Of a stretch of 64,000 nucleotides of DNA, positions 1 through 9,680 are shown in pieces (positions within the stretch are counted from its first letter, which is position 1; each line of letters opens with the position of its first letter). The DNA lies in the NCBI RefSeq assembly GCF_004363075.1, contig NZ_SNYN01000020.1:24403-88402 (forward strand), read 5' to 3'. The notes below the pieces were generated by a model. That model ran no database searches. It worked only from the letters and a program-made list of their open reading frames with translations, and had not been told where the DNA came from. The position numbers and the translations under genes are program-made. Origin of the DNA: Actinorugispora endophytica. Its GTDB lineage: Bacteria; Actinomycetota; Actinomycetes; Streptosporangiales; Streptosporangiaceae.

Positions 1-160
1 CGCTAGGTGCGGTCGCCGGACGCACGCGCGTGGCGGTGCTGCGTCCTGACTGGACGCGGGCATGCGCGAACCGGTACCGCGGCGGTCGATATACCAGTTT
101 GCCAGACCTTCAAACCGCAATCGTCCAGCGCGTATTCCGCGGGTCCTCCGACGGGACCGA

Positions 161-1438
161 TCAGGCCCCGGGAGTGCCGTGGTCGGGCGACGCGTCGGGG
201 GCTCCGGGGACCTCCTCGGGGCTCTGGAGAGCGCCGTCGACCCCGGTCTCGGGGCACAGCGCGGTCTCGATGAGCGTCCACGCCGGGGGGTCGGGGTCCT
301 CCGAGTAGCGGGCCTGGAACAGGGTGAGGTGCCGGGTCTCGCTGTGCACCGTCCAGGTGCGGTAGCCGGGGATGTGCCCCGAGTGCATCCACACCTGGAC
401 GTCGCAGGAGAGCCGGTACTGGCGGGGGCCGAGGCCGTAGCCGTAGCCGGAGCCGTCCAGGCCCCGCACGGTGAGCATCTCCGCGAGCATCTCCCCGTCC
501 AGGACCTCGCCGTCCAGCAGCGCGGAGTAGAAGCGGTTGACGTCGCTGACGGTGGAGACGATCTGCGCGGTCCCGTACCAGCGGCTGGGATCGAACTCGG
601 TGATGTCGGTGGGCGCGGTGGCCCCTCCGGGCCCCTGGGACACCGGCAGGTAGGCGCGCAGCACCGGCTGCGGCATCGCGGTCCCGGCGGGGACGGAGGT
701 CCCGGTGAGCCCCAGCCGGTCGATGACGCGATCCTGGACCGCCCGCGTGTAGGGGGCTCCGGTGATCTTCTCGATCACCATCGCCACCAGCACGTAGTTG
801 GTGTTGGAGTAGGCGGTCCGGCTGCCGGGCTCGAACACGGGGCCGCGCTCGTTGGCGAGCGCGACGAGCTCCTCGGGGGCCCAGACCCGGTCGCGCGCGT
901 CCAGCACGTCGGGCATCGCCCGGCTGTAGCTGTAGACGCCGCTGCTGTGGCTCAGCAGCATGCGCAGCGTGACGCGGTCCCCTCCGACGAGCAGCCCCGG
1001 CAGGTGGTCCTCGACGGTGTCGTCGAGCGTCGCCTCCCCCTCTCCCACGAGCTGGAGGAGGACGGTCGCGGCGAACGGCTTGGACAGGCTGGCGATGCGG
1101 AAGCGCGCCTCCGGGTCCACCGGCTCCCCGGTGGCCCGGTCCGCGACCCCGGCGACCCCGTTCCAGCTGTCCGAGCCGCTCGGCCCGGTCTCGACGAGTT
1201 CGGCGACCGCGCCGCTGGAGCCCTGCGTCACGACCTCGTTGAGCGCCTGCTGGAGCGCGACCCGCTCGTCGGGGGTCAGCCGGGGCGCGGGCGGCGCGCT
1301 CTCCTGCGACGCGGCCGCCCCGGGACCGGGCCCCGCGTCCTCGCCCCCGTCGATGGGCACACAGCCCTGCACCAGGATCAGCGCCGCGGTCCCCAGCGCC
1401 GCCGTGCTCGCGAGCACGGATCGTCTTCTACGCGTCAT
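161..1438 (-). CDS. Secreted serine hydrolase, beta-lactamase / D-Ala-D-Ala carboxypeptidase (class C fold), probable lipoprotein
   Basis: About 425 residues. The protein has the three active-site motifs of the beta-lactamase/penicillin-binding fold: SLSK near residue 116 (nucleophile Ser and Lys), a Tyr-Ser-Asn motif near 209 inside AYSNTNY, and His-Ser-Gly near 350 in place of KTG. The N-terminus is MTRRRRS followed by a hydrophobic stretch and LVQGC, an imperfect lipobox, so it is probably an exported lipoprotein. An in-frame ATG at 1456 is an alternative start; 1438 was chosen because the Arg-rich signal begins there. The family covers D,D-carboxypeptidases, esterases and beta-lactamases, and the substrate cannot be told from sequence. 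It lies downstream of rho but is separated by about 660 bp and a strong hairpin, so it is probably a separate transcript. Confidence 0.85.
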   Translation of the reverse strand: MTRRRRSVLASTAALGTAALILVQGCVPIDGGEDAGPGPGAAASQESAPPAPRLTPDERVALQQALNEVVTQGSSGAVAELVETGPSGSDSWNGVAGVADRATGEPVDPEARFRIASLSKPFAATVLLQLVGEGEATLDDTVEDHLPGLLVGGDRVTLRMLLSHSSGVYSYSRAMPDVLDARDRVWAPEELVALANERGPVFEPGSRTAYSNTNYVLVAMVIEKITGAPYTRAVQDRVIDRLGLTGTSVPAGTAMPQPVLRAYLPVSQGPGGATAPTDITEFDPSRWYGTAQIVSTVSDVNRFYSALLDGEVLDGEMLAEMLTVRGLDGSGYGYGLGPRQYRLSCDVQVWMHSGHIPGYRTWTVHSETRHLTLFQARYSEDPDPPAWTLIETALCPETGVDGALQSPEEVPGAPDASPDHGTPGA

Positions 1439-2030
1439 CGAGTCGAATCCCACCATGTAACGGGCTTTTTGGCGAACAACTCGGAGGTTTAGACCCAGGT
1501 GGGCGATCGCCGCGTGTCCGGAGTCACACTTCAGGGGGGGCTGCCAGGGCACACATACCGCCCATGTCAGGATTCTGATACCAACGGGGGCCCGAAACCC
1601 CAGGATTCGGACGGGACGTCACTGTCGGGGTATTTCCGGGTTCCTGGTGATTCCACGGCCGGATTGAGGACATGGACGCGCGCTGCCGGTGAGTCACCCC
1701 GACCGTCTCCCTCGTGGAGGGGGACGGTCGGGAGCTCCGGGGCGCCCCGTTCTCCCCGGACCGGGCCGGGAATTCCTGGATTCCGGCCCGGTCCGAGGAG
1801 CGCGGACAAGAACCCGACAGGGACGCCTCCGGCGGGGCGGACGCCGCATGGCCGGATACGTGTCGGGCGCCGGCGCTCCCATCGCGTCGGAGCGGAGACC
1901 GGACCTCGTCCTCGGCGCGTGCTCGACGACGCCGGGCGGACGAAGCGGCCCGTGCCGTCATCCGGTCCCGGCGGCCTCCTCGGGCTCTCCCCGGAGGTCA
2001 TGGTGAGGCAGGTCTGCCCCTTCCGCACGA
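1439..2030. other. Intergenic gap with two hairpins, no gene seen
   Basis: No convincing coding region: reading frames here lack ribosome binding sites and family motifs. Two stable inverted repeats are visible. One at 1701-1729 has a 13-bp stem with a GTG loop and one G.U pair. One at 1758-1794 is built on GGACCGGGCCGG and its complement. They may be terminators or structures of the serine hydrolase leader; neither has a clear T-tract. Confidence 0.45.
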
Positions 2031-2073
2031 AAGGAGCGTCCCTCCCCAGTAGTACTGGGGAGGGACGCTCCTT
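2031..2073 (-). terminator. Strong hairpin terminator after rho
   Basis: A perfect inverted repeat of 20 bp with a 3-nt loop (arms 2031-2050 and 2054-2073) begins 28 bases past the rho stop codon. The arms read AAGGAGCGTCCCTCCCC and its complement. A long U-tract is lacking, as is usual in high-GC actinomycetes. Confidence 0.8.
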
Positions 2074-2100
2074 CTCGACTCCAGAACACCGGCGGACGTG

Positions 2101-4077
2101 TCAGTGCTCGTTCGGGCCGATCGTCGTCTTCTGCACCTGGAGCAGGAACTCCGCGTTGCTCTGGGTCTTCTTCAGCTTGTCCAGGACGAGTTCCAGCGCC
2201 TGCTGGGTGTCCAGGGCGTGCAGGACCCGGCGGAGCTTCCAGATGATGGCGAGCTCCTCGCCCGACATCAGGATCTCCTCCTTGCGGGTGCTGGAGGCGT
2301 CGACGTCCACGGCCGGGAAGATCCGCTTGTCGGCGAGGCTCCGGTTGAGCTTGAGCTCCATGTTGCCGGTGCCCTTGAACTCCTCGAAGATGACCTCGTC
2401 CATCCGCGAGCCGGTCTCGACCAGCGCGGTGGCGAGGATCGTCAGCGAGCCGCCGTTCTCGATGTTGCGGGCGGCGCCGAAGAACCGCTTGGGCGGGTAC
2501 AGCGCGGTGGAGTCGACACCACCGGACAGGATGCGCCCGCTCGCCGGTGCGGAGAGGTTGTAGGCGCGGCCCAGCCGGGTGATGGAGTCGAGCAGCACCA
2601 CGACGTCCAGACCCATCTCGACCAGGCGCTTGGCCCGCTCGATGGCGAGTTCGGCGACGGTCGTGTGGTCCTCGGCCGGACGGTCGAAGGTCGAGTGGAT
2701 GACCTCGCCCTTGACCGTGCGCTGCATGTCGGTGACCTCTTCGGGCCGCTCGTCGACGAGGACGACCATGAGGTGGCACTCGGGGTTGTTCTCGGTGATC
2801 GCGTTCGCGATCGACTGCAGGACCATCGTCTTGCCCGCCTTGGGCGGCGAGACGATGAGGCCTCGCTGCCCCTTCCCGATGGGCGAGATGAGGTCGATGA
2901 TGCGCGTGGTCAGGATGTTCGGCTCGGTCTCCAGCCGCAGGCGCTCCTGCGGGTAGAGCGGTACGAGCTTGGAGAACTCCTTGCGGCTGCGCGACTGCTC
3001 GGGCGACATCCCGTTGATGCTGTCCAGGCGAACCAGCGCGTTGAACTTCTCGCGGCGCTCGCCGTCGCGCGGCTGGCGCACGGCGCCGGTGATGGCGTCG
3101 CCCTTGCGCAGGCCGTTCTTGCGGACCTGGGCCAGCGAGACGTACACGTCGTTGGAGCCCGGCAGGTAGCCGGTGGTCCGCACGAACGCGTAGTTGTCGA
3201 GGATGTCCAGGATGCCCGCGACCGGCAGGAGGACGTCGTCCTCCGCGATCACCGGCTCCTGCTCCTGGCGGTCGCTGCGGCCTCGGCGGTCCCGGCGGTC
3301 GCGGCGGCGACCCCGGCGGCGACCGCCGAACTCGTCGTCCTCGTCTCCGCCGCCGCTGCTCCCGCGGCCGCCCTGGGACTGCTGCTCACCGCCGCCGTCC
3401 CGGTTTCCGCGACGCTCGTCGCGGCGCTCGTCGCGGTTCCGCCGGTTGCGCTGGCGGTCTCGGCCGCCCTGCCCCGACTGGCCCTGCTCGGAACCGGTGG
3501 TCTGGGTGTTGTTGGTTGTCTTGGTCACGCCGCTCGCGGTGGTAGAGGGTTCGGTGCCGTCGGCCGGCGCCTGCTGCTCACCGGCATCGTCGCCGCGTCT
3601 GCGGGACGACCGACGGCTGCGCGTGGAGCGCTCCTGACGCTGCTCGGTCTGTTCGGGAGCGTCGACCGCGGGGGTCTCGGCGGCCGCGGGGGCCTCGCTC
3701 CTGACTTCTTCCCTGGCGTCACGGCGGGAGTCGCCGTCGGTGGTCTCGACCTTACCGGCTGTGCCCGTCTTTTCGGCGGGCTTCGCCGATCTCGTCGCCT
3801 TGGGGGCGCTGACAGGGCCGCCCTGTTTGGTTTCGATGGCCGCGATGATGTCGCTCTTGCGCATCCGTCCGGTGCCCGTGATTCCGAGGTCGGACGCCAG
3901 GCGCTGGAGCTCCGCGAGCTTCAGCGCGGACAGGCCGGTGCCGCCGGAACGGCTACGGGACCGCGTTGACGTGCTCTTGCCGGCCGGAGGCGCGGCGTCG
4001 CCGACGTCCACAGTGGACGCGGTCTTGTTCTGCGTACTGACCGCCGCGTCCTGGTGGAGTTCGGTGGTGTCGCTCAC
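2101..4077 (-). CDS. rho: Transcription termination factor Rho
   Basis: A hexameric RNA-dependent ATPase that releases RNA polymerase from transcripts. At 658 residues it is much longer than the roughly 420-residue E. coli protein, as is typical of actinobacteria. Order of parts: an N-terminal low-complexity segment; the Rho_N helical domain (LSALKLAELQRLASDLGI); a long Arg/Gly/Asp/Gln-rich disordered insert; the cold-shock-like RNA-binding domain; and the ATPase with Walker A PPKAGKT near 412, Walker B VVVLLDSITR, the Q-loop region and the R-loop near GNMELKLNR. The start is GTG at 4077, preceded by GGGAAGG at 8 nt. It lies downstream of thrB after a 439-bp gap, so it probably has its own promoter. 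In Streptomyces rho is followed by rpmE and prfA; here it is not. Confidence 0.98.
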   Translation of the reverse strand: MSDTTELHQDAAVSTQNKTASTVDVGDAAPPAGKSTSTRSRSRSGGTGLSALKLAELQRLASDLGITGTGRMRKSDIIAAIETKQGGPVSAPKATRSAKPAEKTGTAGKVETTDGDSRRDAREEVRSEAPAAAETPAVDAPEQTEQRQERSTRSRRSSRRRGDDAGEQQAPADGTEPSTTASGVTKTTNNTQTTGSEQGQSGQGGRDRQRNRRNRDERRDERRGNRDGGGEQQSQGGRGSSGGGDEDDEFGGRRRGRRRDRRDRRGRSDRQEQEPVIAEDDVLLPVAGILDILDNYAFVRTTGYLPGSNDVYVSLAQVRKNGLRKGDAITGAVRQPRDGERREKFNALVRLDSINGMSPEQSRSRKEFSKLVPLYPQERLRLETEPNILTTRIIDLISPIGKGQRGLIVSPPKAGKTMVLQSIANAITENNPECHLMVVLVDERPEEVTDMQRTVKGEVIHSTFDRPAEDHTTVAELAIERAKRLVEMGLDVVVLLDSITRLGRAYNLSAPASGRILSGGVDSTALYPPKRFFGAARNIENGGSLTILATALVETGSRMDEVIFEEFKGTGNMELKLNRSLADKRIFPAVDVDASSTRKEEILMSGEELAIIWKLRRVLHALDTQQALELVLDKLKKTQSNAEFLLQVQKTTIGPNEH

Positions 4078-4516
4078 TAAGGGTCCTTCCCAAGGAGCGG
4101 GCTGGGGCCGTCGGAGTGAATTGAACGGCCAGCCCGGTGGTGCGAACCGGCTGGGGCCGGGTCAGGCATGCCCAACGTGGATGCTGGAACCGTTGCCGGG
4201 CAACGGCCCTTTTACCCGATCGCGGCGGGTTCTGGGTACAGCCAGACATTGGGGCGATGGGCTCGATGATGCTGCCCGCGGGCCATCCTGTCGTTCCTGT
4301 GTGAGGAAAACGAGACTTCGGCGGTTTGGGCAGAGCCACGGGCACGCCGTGGGCTCGACACAGTGACAACCGTGCGGAGCGCTCGCGGGACGAAAACCAC
4401 TTGAGCGAAAGACGCGGAAAACACTGCGGCGGATGAGCACACGCCCCGCATTGGGGCATCTGGTGCTTCACCTAGCCTAACATCACCGGAGCCCACAGCT
4501 ATTCCTCGACGCAAGT
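4078..4516 (-). promoter_or_regulatory. Long leader/promoter region of rho
   Basis: These 439 bp contain no gene. Base composition is less GC-rich than the flanking genes, as expected for a promoter and 5' leader. A TAGGCT hexamer on the minus strand near 4477 could be a -10 box, but no good -35 is seen. Rho is often autoregulated through its leader; whether that applies here cannot be read from the sequence. Confidence 0.4.
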
Positions 4517-5503
4517 CTATGAACGGGGAGAAGTGACACGGACCCCTGCCGGATCGATTCTTAAGGGGCGTATGTGCCAATCCGTACCCGCTCGCTTCTG
4601 GATTGAATCAAGCAGAGCGGCGCTGATTTGCGGGGAATCCCCGCCGTCCCCGGTCGCGGCCCCCGGAACGCCGTGGTCGGTGGTCGAGCACAGTACCAGC
4701 ACGGTCGGCCCCGCTCCCGAGACCACCGCGGCCAGGCCGTCGCCGCGCAGGGACTCGACGAGCGCGGCGCTGCCGGGCATGGCCCCGGCCCGGTACGACT
4801 GGTGCAGCCGGTCCTCGGTCGCCTCGAACAGCAATTCGGGATGGCCGGAAACGGCCGCGACCAGTAGCGCGGACCGGCCCGCGGAGAACGCGGCGTCGGC
4901 GTGCGGCACCGATTCGGGCAGCAGCCCCCGGGCGCGTTCGGTGGACAGGCTGTCCCCCGGCACGCACAGGACCGGCAGCACGCGCGGGGAGGGCCGCGAC
5001 GACAGCGCGCGCCACGCCCCGGCGCCACGCCAGGCGATGGTGAACCCGCCGTAGACGCAGGGGGCGACGTTGTCGGGGTGGCCCTCCATGTCGGCGGCCG
5101 TCCGGAAGACCCAGTCCCGGTCCACCTCCCCGGCTCCCGTTCCCCGGACGCCCGCCAGCGCCGCCGCGGCCGTCACGCCCGCGACGATCGCCGAGGCCGA
5201 GGATCCGAGGCCGCGGCCGTGCGGGACGGCGTTGCGACAGCGCAGGTCGATTCCCGGCATCTCGCCGCCGATGGAGTCGAAGGCGGCGCGCATGGCCCGC
5301 ACCACGAGGTGGGTGTCGTCCAGGGGCACGTCGCCGGCTCCCTCCCCCTCGACGGCCACCGTGATCCGGCGGTCGTCGCGGACGACGGCCTCGACCTCGT
5401 CGAACAGGTCCAGGGCCAGGCCCAGCGAGTCGAAACCGGGGCCGAGGTTCGCGCTGGTCGCGGGGGTGCGCACGGTCACCGCGGGGTGGAGCGGCTGAGG
5501 CAT
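4517..5503 (-). CDS. thrB: Homoserine kinase
   Basis: Phosphorylates L-homoserine with ATP, the penultimate step to threonine. At 328 residues it is a GHMP-superfamily kinase: the N-terminal ATSANLGPGFDSLG is the substrate-binding segment, and VPHGRGLGSSASA is the glycine/serine-rich ATP loop. GAGPTVLVL near the C-terminus is the third conserved motif. The ATG at 5503 is preceded by GGAG at 8 nt. It follows thrC by 32 bp in the same direction, so the two are probably co-transcribed, in the order hom, thrC, thrB usual for actinobacteria. Confidence 0.96.
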   Translation of the reverse strand: MPQPLHPAVTVRTPATSANLGPGFDSLGLALDLFDEVEAVVRDDRRITVAVEGEGAGDVPLDDTHLVVRAMRAAFDSIGGEMPGIDLRCRNAVPHGRGLGSSASAIVAGVTAAAALAGVRGTGAGEVDRDWVFRTAADMEGHPDNVAPCVYGGFTIAWRGAGAWRALSSRPSPRVLPVLCVPGDSLSTERARGLLPESVPHADAAFSAGRSALLVAAVSGHPELLFEATEDRLHQSYRAGAMPGSAALVESLRGDGLAAVVSGAGPTVLVLCSTTDHGVPGAATGDGGDSPQISAALLDSIQKRAGTDWHIRPLRIDPAGVRVTSPRS

Positions 5504-5535
5504 TCGGAAGACTCCCGTCGGAGGGGGTTCGACGG

Positions 5536-6600
5536 TCAGACGAGTCCGAGCGCGGAGGCCGCGGCTCGGGCGTCGACGGGGACCGTGGTGGCGGAGGAGG
5601 CTCCGGCCAGCGCCCAGTCGGGGTCCTTGAGCCCGTTGCCGGTGACCGTGCAGACGACGCGGCTGCCCCGCTCGATCAGCCCGGCCCCGACCGCCTGGAG
5701 CAGGCCCGCGACGCTGGCCGCGGAGGCGAGTTCGACGAAGACGCCCTCCTCCCCGGCGAGCAGGCGGTAGGCCGAGAGGATCTGCCGGTCGGTGACGGCG
5801 TCGATGCGGCCGCCGGACTCGTCCCTGGCCTTCTCGGCGAACGCCCAGGAGGCGGGGTTGCCGATCCGGATCGCGGTGGCGATGGTGCGCGGCTGGGTGA
5901 CCGGCGCGCCGTTCACGATCGGGGCCGAACCGCTGGCCTGGAAGCCGAACATGCGCGGCAGCCGGGTGGCGGACCCGTCGGAGCGGTACTCCTGGTACCC
6001 CATCCAGTAGGCCGTGATGTTGCCCGCGTTGCCCACCGGCAGGCAGTGGATGTCGGGGGCGTCGCCGAGGGCGTCCACGATCTCGAAGGCCGCGGTCTTC
6101 TGCCCCTGGAGCCGGAACGGGTTGACCGAGTTGACCAACGCGACCGGGTAGTCGACGGAGAGCTTCCGGGCCAGTTCCAGGCAGTCGTCGAAGTTGCCGT
6201 CGACCTGGAGGAGCTGGGCGCCGTGCACGAGGGCCTGGGCGAGCTTGCCCATGGCGATCTTGCCCTGCGGGACCAGGACGGCGCAGGTCATCCCGGCGCG
6301 CACCGCGTAGGCCGCGGCGCTGGCGCTCGTGTTTCCGGTGGAGGCGCAGATGACGGCCTTGGCCCCGTCCTCGGCGGCCTTCGTGATGGCCATGGTCATA
6401 CCGCGGTCCTTGAAGGACCCGGTGGGGTTGAGTCCCTCGACCTTGAGGAACACCTCGCAGCCGGTCAGTTCCGAGACCCGCGTGGCGGGTACCAGCGGCG
6501 TGCCGCCCTCAAGCAGGGTGACGACCGGGGTGTTCGCCGTGACGGGAAGGCGGTCGCGGTACTCCTCGACGACCCCTCGCCACGCCCGTGCCATGCTCAC
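5536..6600 (-). CDS. thrC: Threonine synthase
   Basis: PLP enzyme converting O-phospho-L-homoserine to L-threonine. [10 protein letters not shown] carries the Schiff-base lysine (about K64), and a glycine/serine loop (STGNTSA) binds the cofactor phosphate. I chose the GTG at 6600, giving 354 residues (MSMARAWRG...), because an AAAGGG Shine-Dalgarno lies 7 nt upstream. An ATG two codons later is also possible, while a frame open to 6714 would add 38 unconserved residues. Length fits actinobacterial ThrC (about 350-360). The gap to hom upstream is 238 bp, so an internal promoter is possible. Confidence 0.96.
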   Translation of the reverse strand: MSMARAWRGVVEEYRDRLPVTANTPVVTLLEGGTPLVPATRVSELTGCEVFLKVEGLNPTGSFKDRGMTMAITKAAEDGAKAVICASTGNTSASAAAYAVRAGMTCAVLVPQGKIAMGKLAQALVHGAQLLQVDGNFDDCLELARKLSVDYPVALVNSVNPFRLQGQKTAAFEIVDALGDAPDIHCLPVGNAGNITAYWMGYQEYRSDGSATRLPRMFGFQASGSAPIVNGAPVTQPRTIATAIRIGNPASWAFAEKARDESGGRIDAVTDRQILSAYRLLAGEEGVFVELASAASVAGLLQAVGAGLIERGSRVVCTVTGNGLKDPDWALAGASSATTVPVDARAAASALGLV

Positions 6601-6838
6601 GACAGGGCCCTTTCGAGTGGTGTGCAGATTGGGTGACCGGGTGCCGCCCCGGTGGGGGCGGCGCGGGTCGGTGCGGCCGACGCACCCGACGCGGGCGGAG
6701 GCCCGGCGGGCCACCGCGCGCGGCCTCGTGATCTGACCACGAGTGTAGGCCCACCCGACCCGGCGTCCGAATCCAGAGCCGGATGTCCCACCAGGCGAGA
6801 CGGGTACGCCTCGACCCGGCGATCCGGTCCCGGAGCGG

Positions 6839-8137
6839 TCACCGGATGTCGCTGAACGTCTCGACCCGCATGACGCTGGCGACCGCGCGGACCATGTCGT
6901 CGCGGGCGCGCAGCTGCGTCACGGTCCTGGAGAGCGCGGCGTCCGGCGCGGGGTGGCTGACCAGGACGAGCTGCGCGTCGCCGCCGAGCCCCTCCTGCCG
7001 GACGTTCTTGATGGAGACCCCGTTCCCGGCGAACACCTCGGCGACGCCGGCCAGCACGCCGGGCCGGTCCGCGACGTCGAGGGCCACGTGGTAGCTGGTG
7101 ATGGTCTCCCCCATGGGGTGCACGGGCAGGGCGCTGTCCTCCTCGCCCTCGGCCACCGAGGTGTTCGCGAGCCGGTTGCGGGCCACCGCCACCAGGTCGC
7201 CCAGGATCGCGCTGGCGGTGGGCGCGCCGCCGGCGCCCGCGCCGTAGAACATCAGCCGGCCGGCGGACTCGGCCTCGACGAACACCGCGTTGTACGCCTC
7301 GCCGACGGTGGCCAGGGGGTGCTCTCGGGGCAGCATCACCGGGTGCACCCGCACTCCGATGGAGGCGTCGTCGGCCGAGCGCTGGCAGATCGCCAGGAGT
7401 TTGACGACGCAGCCCATCGCCTTCGCGCTGGCGATGTCCCCGGCGGAGACCTCGGTGATGCCCTCGCGGTGCACGTCTGCGGCGGTGACCTCGGTGTGGA
7501 AGGCCAGCCGGGCCAGGATCGCGGCCTTGGCCGCGGCGTCGAAGCCCTCCACGTCGGCGGTCGGGTCGGCTTCGGCGTACCCCAGGGACTGGGCCTCCTC
7601 CAGCGACTCGGTGAAACCGGCGCCGAGTCCGTCCATCCGGTCCAGGATGTAGTTGGTGGTGCCGTTCACGATGCCCAGCACCCGGTGCACGCGGTCCCCG
7701 GCGAGGGAGTCGCGCAGCGGGCGCAGCAGCGGGATCGCCCCGGCGACGCTGGCCTCGTAGTAGACGTCCACTCCGGCCTCGCGGGCGGCGGTGTGGATCG
7801 TCGCGCCGTCCTCGGCGAGCAGCGCCTTGTTGGCGGTGACCACCGACTTGCCCGCCTTGATGGCGGCGAGGATGAGCGAGCGGGCCGGTTCGATGCCGCC
7901 GATGACCTCGACGACCAGGTCGATGTCGTCCCGGGTCACCAGGCTCATGGCGTCGGTGGTGAACAGCTCGGGGGGCACGCCCGTGCCTCGGGCGCGCCCG
8001 AGGCGGCGCACCGCGACGCCTCCGATCTCCAGGGGCGTCCCGGTGCGGGCCGCGAGTTCGGACGACTGCTCGTCGAGCAGCCGGACCACTTCAGAGCCCA
8101 CAACGCCGCAACCCAGCAGCGCCACCTTCAGTGCCAT
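6839..8137 (-). CDS. hom: Homoserine dehydrogenase (monofunctional, ACT domain)
   Basis: Reduces aspartate semialdehyde to homoserine at the branch from lysine to threonine/methionine. Of 432 residues, the N-terminal Rossmann motif is [11 protein letters not shown], the substrate domain contains [11 protein letters not shown], and the last roughly 80 residues form an ACT regulatory domain ([21 protein letters not shown]), the usual site of threonine feedback. There is no fused aspartokinase. It lies 67 bp downstream of lysA in the same direction, so lysA-hom is probably one transcript. Confidence 0.97.
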   Translation of the reverse strand: MALKVALLGCGVVGSEVVRLLDEQSSELAARTGTPLEIGGVAVRRLGRARGTGVPPELFTTDAMSLVTRDDIDLVVEVIGGIEPARSLILAAIKAGKSVVTANKALLAEDGATIHTAAREAGVDVYYEASVAGAIPLLRPLRDSLAGDRVHRVLGIVNGTTNYILDRMDGLGAGFTESLEEAQSLGYAEADPTADVEGFDAAAKAAILARLAFHTEVTAADVHREGITEVSAGDIASAKAMGCVVKLLAICQRSADDASIGVRVHPVMLPREHPLATVGEAYNAVFVEAESAGRLMFYGAGAGGAPTASAILGDLVAVARNRLANTSVAEGEEDSALPVHPMGETITSYHVALDVADRPGVLAGVAEVFAGNGVSIKNVRQEGLGGDAQLVLVSHPAPDAALSRTVTQLRARDDMVRAVASVMRVETFSDIR

Positions 8138-8204
8138 AAGAGGGTGACTCCCGTTTCTTCACTCATTGTCCGTGTCCAGGTCTTCACGAGGCCGTCGGCC
8201 AGGG

Positions 8205-9596
8205 TCAGCCTACGTCCAGCCGGAGCAGGTCCTCTTCGGTCTCCCGCCGGACCAGCGTGCGCGCGACGCCCCCCCGGACCGCGACCACGGCGGGACGCGG
8301 CAGGTGGTTGTAGTTGCTGGCCATGGAGTGGCAGTAGGCGCCGGTGGCGGCGACCGCCACCAGGTCGCCCGTGCGCAGGTCGGTAGGCAGGTACAGGTCG
8401 CGCACGACGATGTCGCCGCTCTCGCAGTGCTTGCCGACCAGACGGGAGAGCATGGGCTCGGCGTCGCTGTCGCGCGAGGCCAGCACGCACGTGTACTCCG
8501 ACCCGTACAGCGAGGTGCGGATGTTGTCGCTCATGCCGCCGTCGACGCTGACGTAGGTGCGGATCCCCTCCACGTCCTTGATGGTGCCGACCTCGTACAG
8601 GGTGACCCCGGCGGGCCCGGCGACCGCGCGGCCCGGCTCCACCGCGATGCGCGGCATCGGCAGGTCGTTCGCGGCGCACTCGTGCGCGACGATCCCGAGC
8701 AGGCGCTCGGCGATGGTCTTGGGCTCCAGCGGGTCGTCGCCGGGCAGGTAGGCGATGCCCAGGCCGCCGCCGAGGTCGAGTTCGGGCAGGAAGACGCCGT
8801 GCTCGGCGTGGATCCGGGTGAGGAAGGCGCTGAGGCGGCGCGCCGCGACCTCGAACCCGGCGGTGTCGAAGATCTGCGACCCGATGTGCGAGTGCAGGCC
8901 GACCAGGTTGACGTGCTCGGAGGCGAGCAGGCGGCGCACGCCCTCCGCGGCGGCCCCGCTGCTCATGGCCAGGCCGAACTTCTGGTCGTCGTGCGCGGTG
9001 GCGACGAACTCGTGGGTGTGCGCCTCGACACCGGTGGTGACCCGGACCAGGACGTCGGGGACGCGGCCGTGCTCGGCCGCGAGGCGCTCCAGCCGCTCGA
9101 TCTCGTCAAAGGAGTCGACGATGATCCGGCCCACGCCCACCTCGACGGCGCGGGCGAGCTCGGCCTCGGACTTGTTGTTGCCGTGCATGCCGATCCGCTC
9201 CGGGGGGAAGCCCGCGGCGAGCGCGACGGCGAGTTCGCCCCCGCTGCACACGTCGAGCTTGAGCCCCTCCTCCAGCACCCAGCGGGCGACGGCCTTGGTG
9301 AGCAGGGCCTTGCCCGCGTAGTAGACGTCGGCGTCGGCGTCGCTGAAGGCCAGCCGGTAGTCGCGGGCGCGGGTCCGGAAGTCGTCCTCGTCCAGCACGT
9401 ACAGCGGGGTGCCGTAGTCGCGGGCGAGCTCGGTGACACCGACGCCACCGATGGTGATCTCGCCGTTCACCCGCTCGGCCGTACGCGGCCACACGTTCGC
9501 GTCGAGTTCGGTCAGGTTCACGGGCGGGCCGGGCGGGTGCTCCTCGGGAAGCACGTCCGCGTGGCGCGGTCCGGCGGGGTGGGCGTAGCGGCTCAT
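8205..9596 (-). CDS. lysA: Diaminopimelate decarboxylase
   Basis: PLP-dependent, fold-type III enzyme catalysing the last step of lysine synthesis, meso-DAP to L-lysine. 463 residues. [15 protein letters not shown] carries the cofactor lysine (about K96). HSHIGSQ and GGGLGIAY line the cofactor pocket, EPGRAVAG binds phosphate, and the CESGDI cysteine acts in the partner active site of the dimer. The start is ATG at 9596. It follows the ArgS-like gene by 84 bp and precedes hom, a conserved actinobacterial order. Confidence 0.97.
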   Translation of the reverse strand: MSRYAHPAGPRHADVLPEEHPPGPPVNLTELDANVWPRTAERVNGEITIGGVGVTELARDYGTPLYVLDEDDFRTRARDYRLAFSDADADVYYAGKALLTKAVARWVLEEGLKLDVCSGGELAVALAAGFPPERIGMHGNNKSEAELARAVEVGVGRIIVDSFDEIERLERLAAEHGRVPDVLVRVTTGVEAHTHEFVATAHDDQKFGLAMSSGAAAEGVRRLLASEHVNLVGLHSHIGSQIFDTAGFEVAARRLSAFLTRIHAEHGVFLPELDLGGGLGIAYLPGDDPLEPKTIAERLLGIVAHECAANDLPMPRIAVEPGRAVAGPAGVTLYEVGTIKDVEGIRTYVSVDGGMSDNIRTSLYGSEYTCVLASRDSDAEPMLSRLVGKHCESGDIVVRDLYLPTDLRTGDLVAVAATGAYCHSMASNYNHLPRPAVVAVRGGVARTLVRRETEEDLLRLDVG

Positions 9597-9680
9597 GGGC
9601 GAGACTCTCGGCTGGACGGAATTGCGTGTTCGGTGGCTCGGCGCGCGTCGGGGCGGCGACCGGGCGCGGACCGGGGTGCC

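Noticed and set aside
2098..3969. A 623-codon open frame on the + strand across rho
   Set aside because: It is antisense to the clearly real rho gene and has an Ala/Val/Leu-rich composition typical of GC-rich mirror frames, with no family motif.
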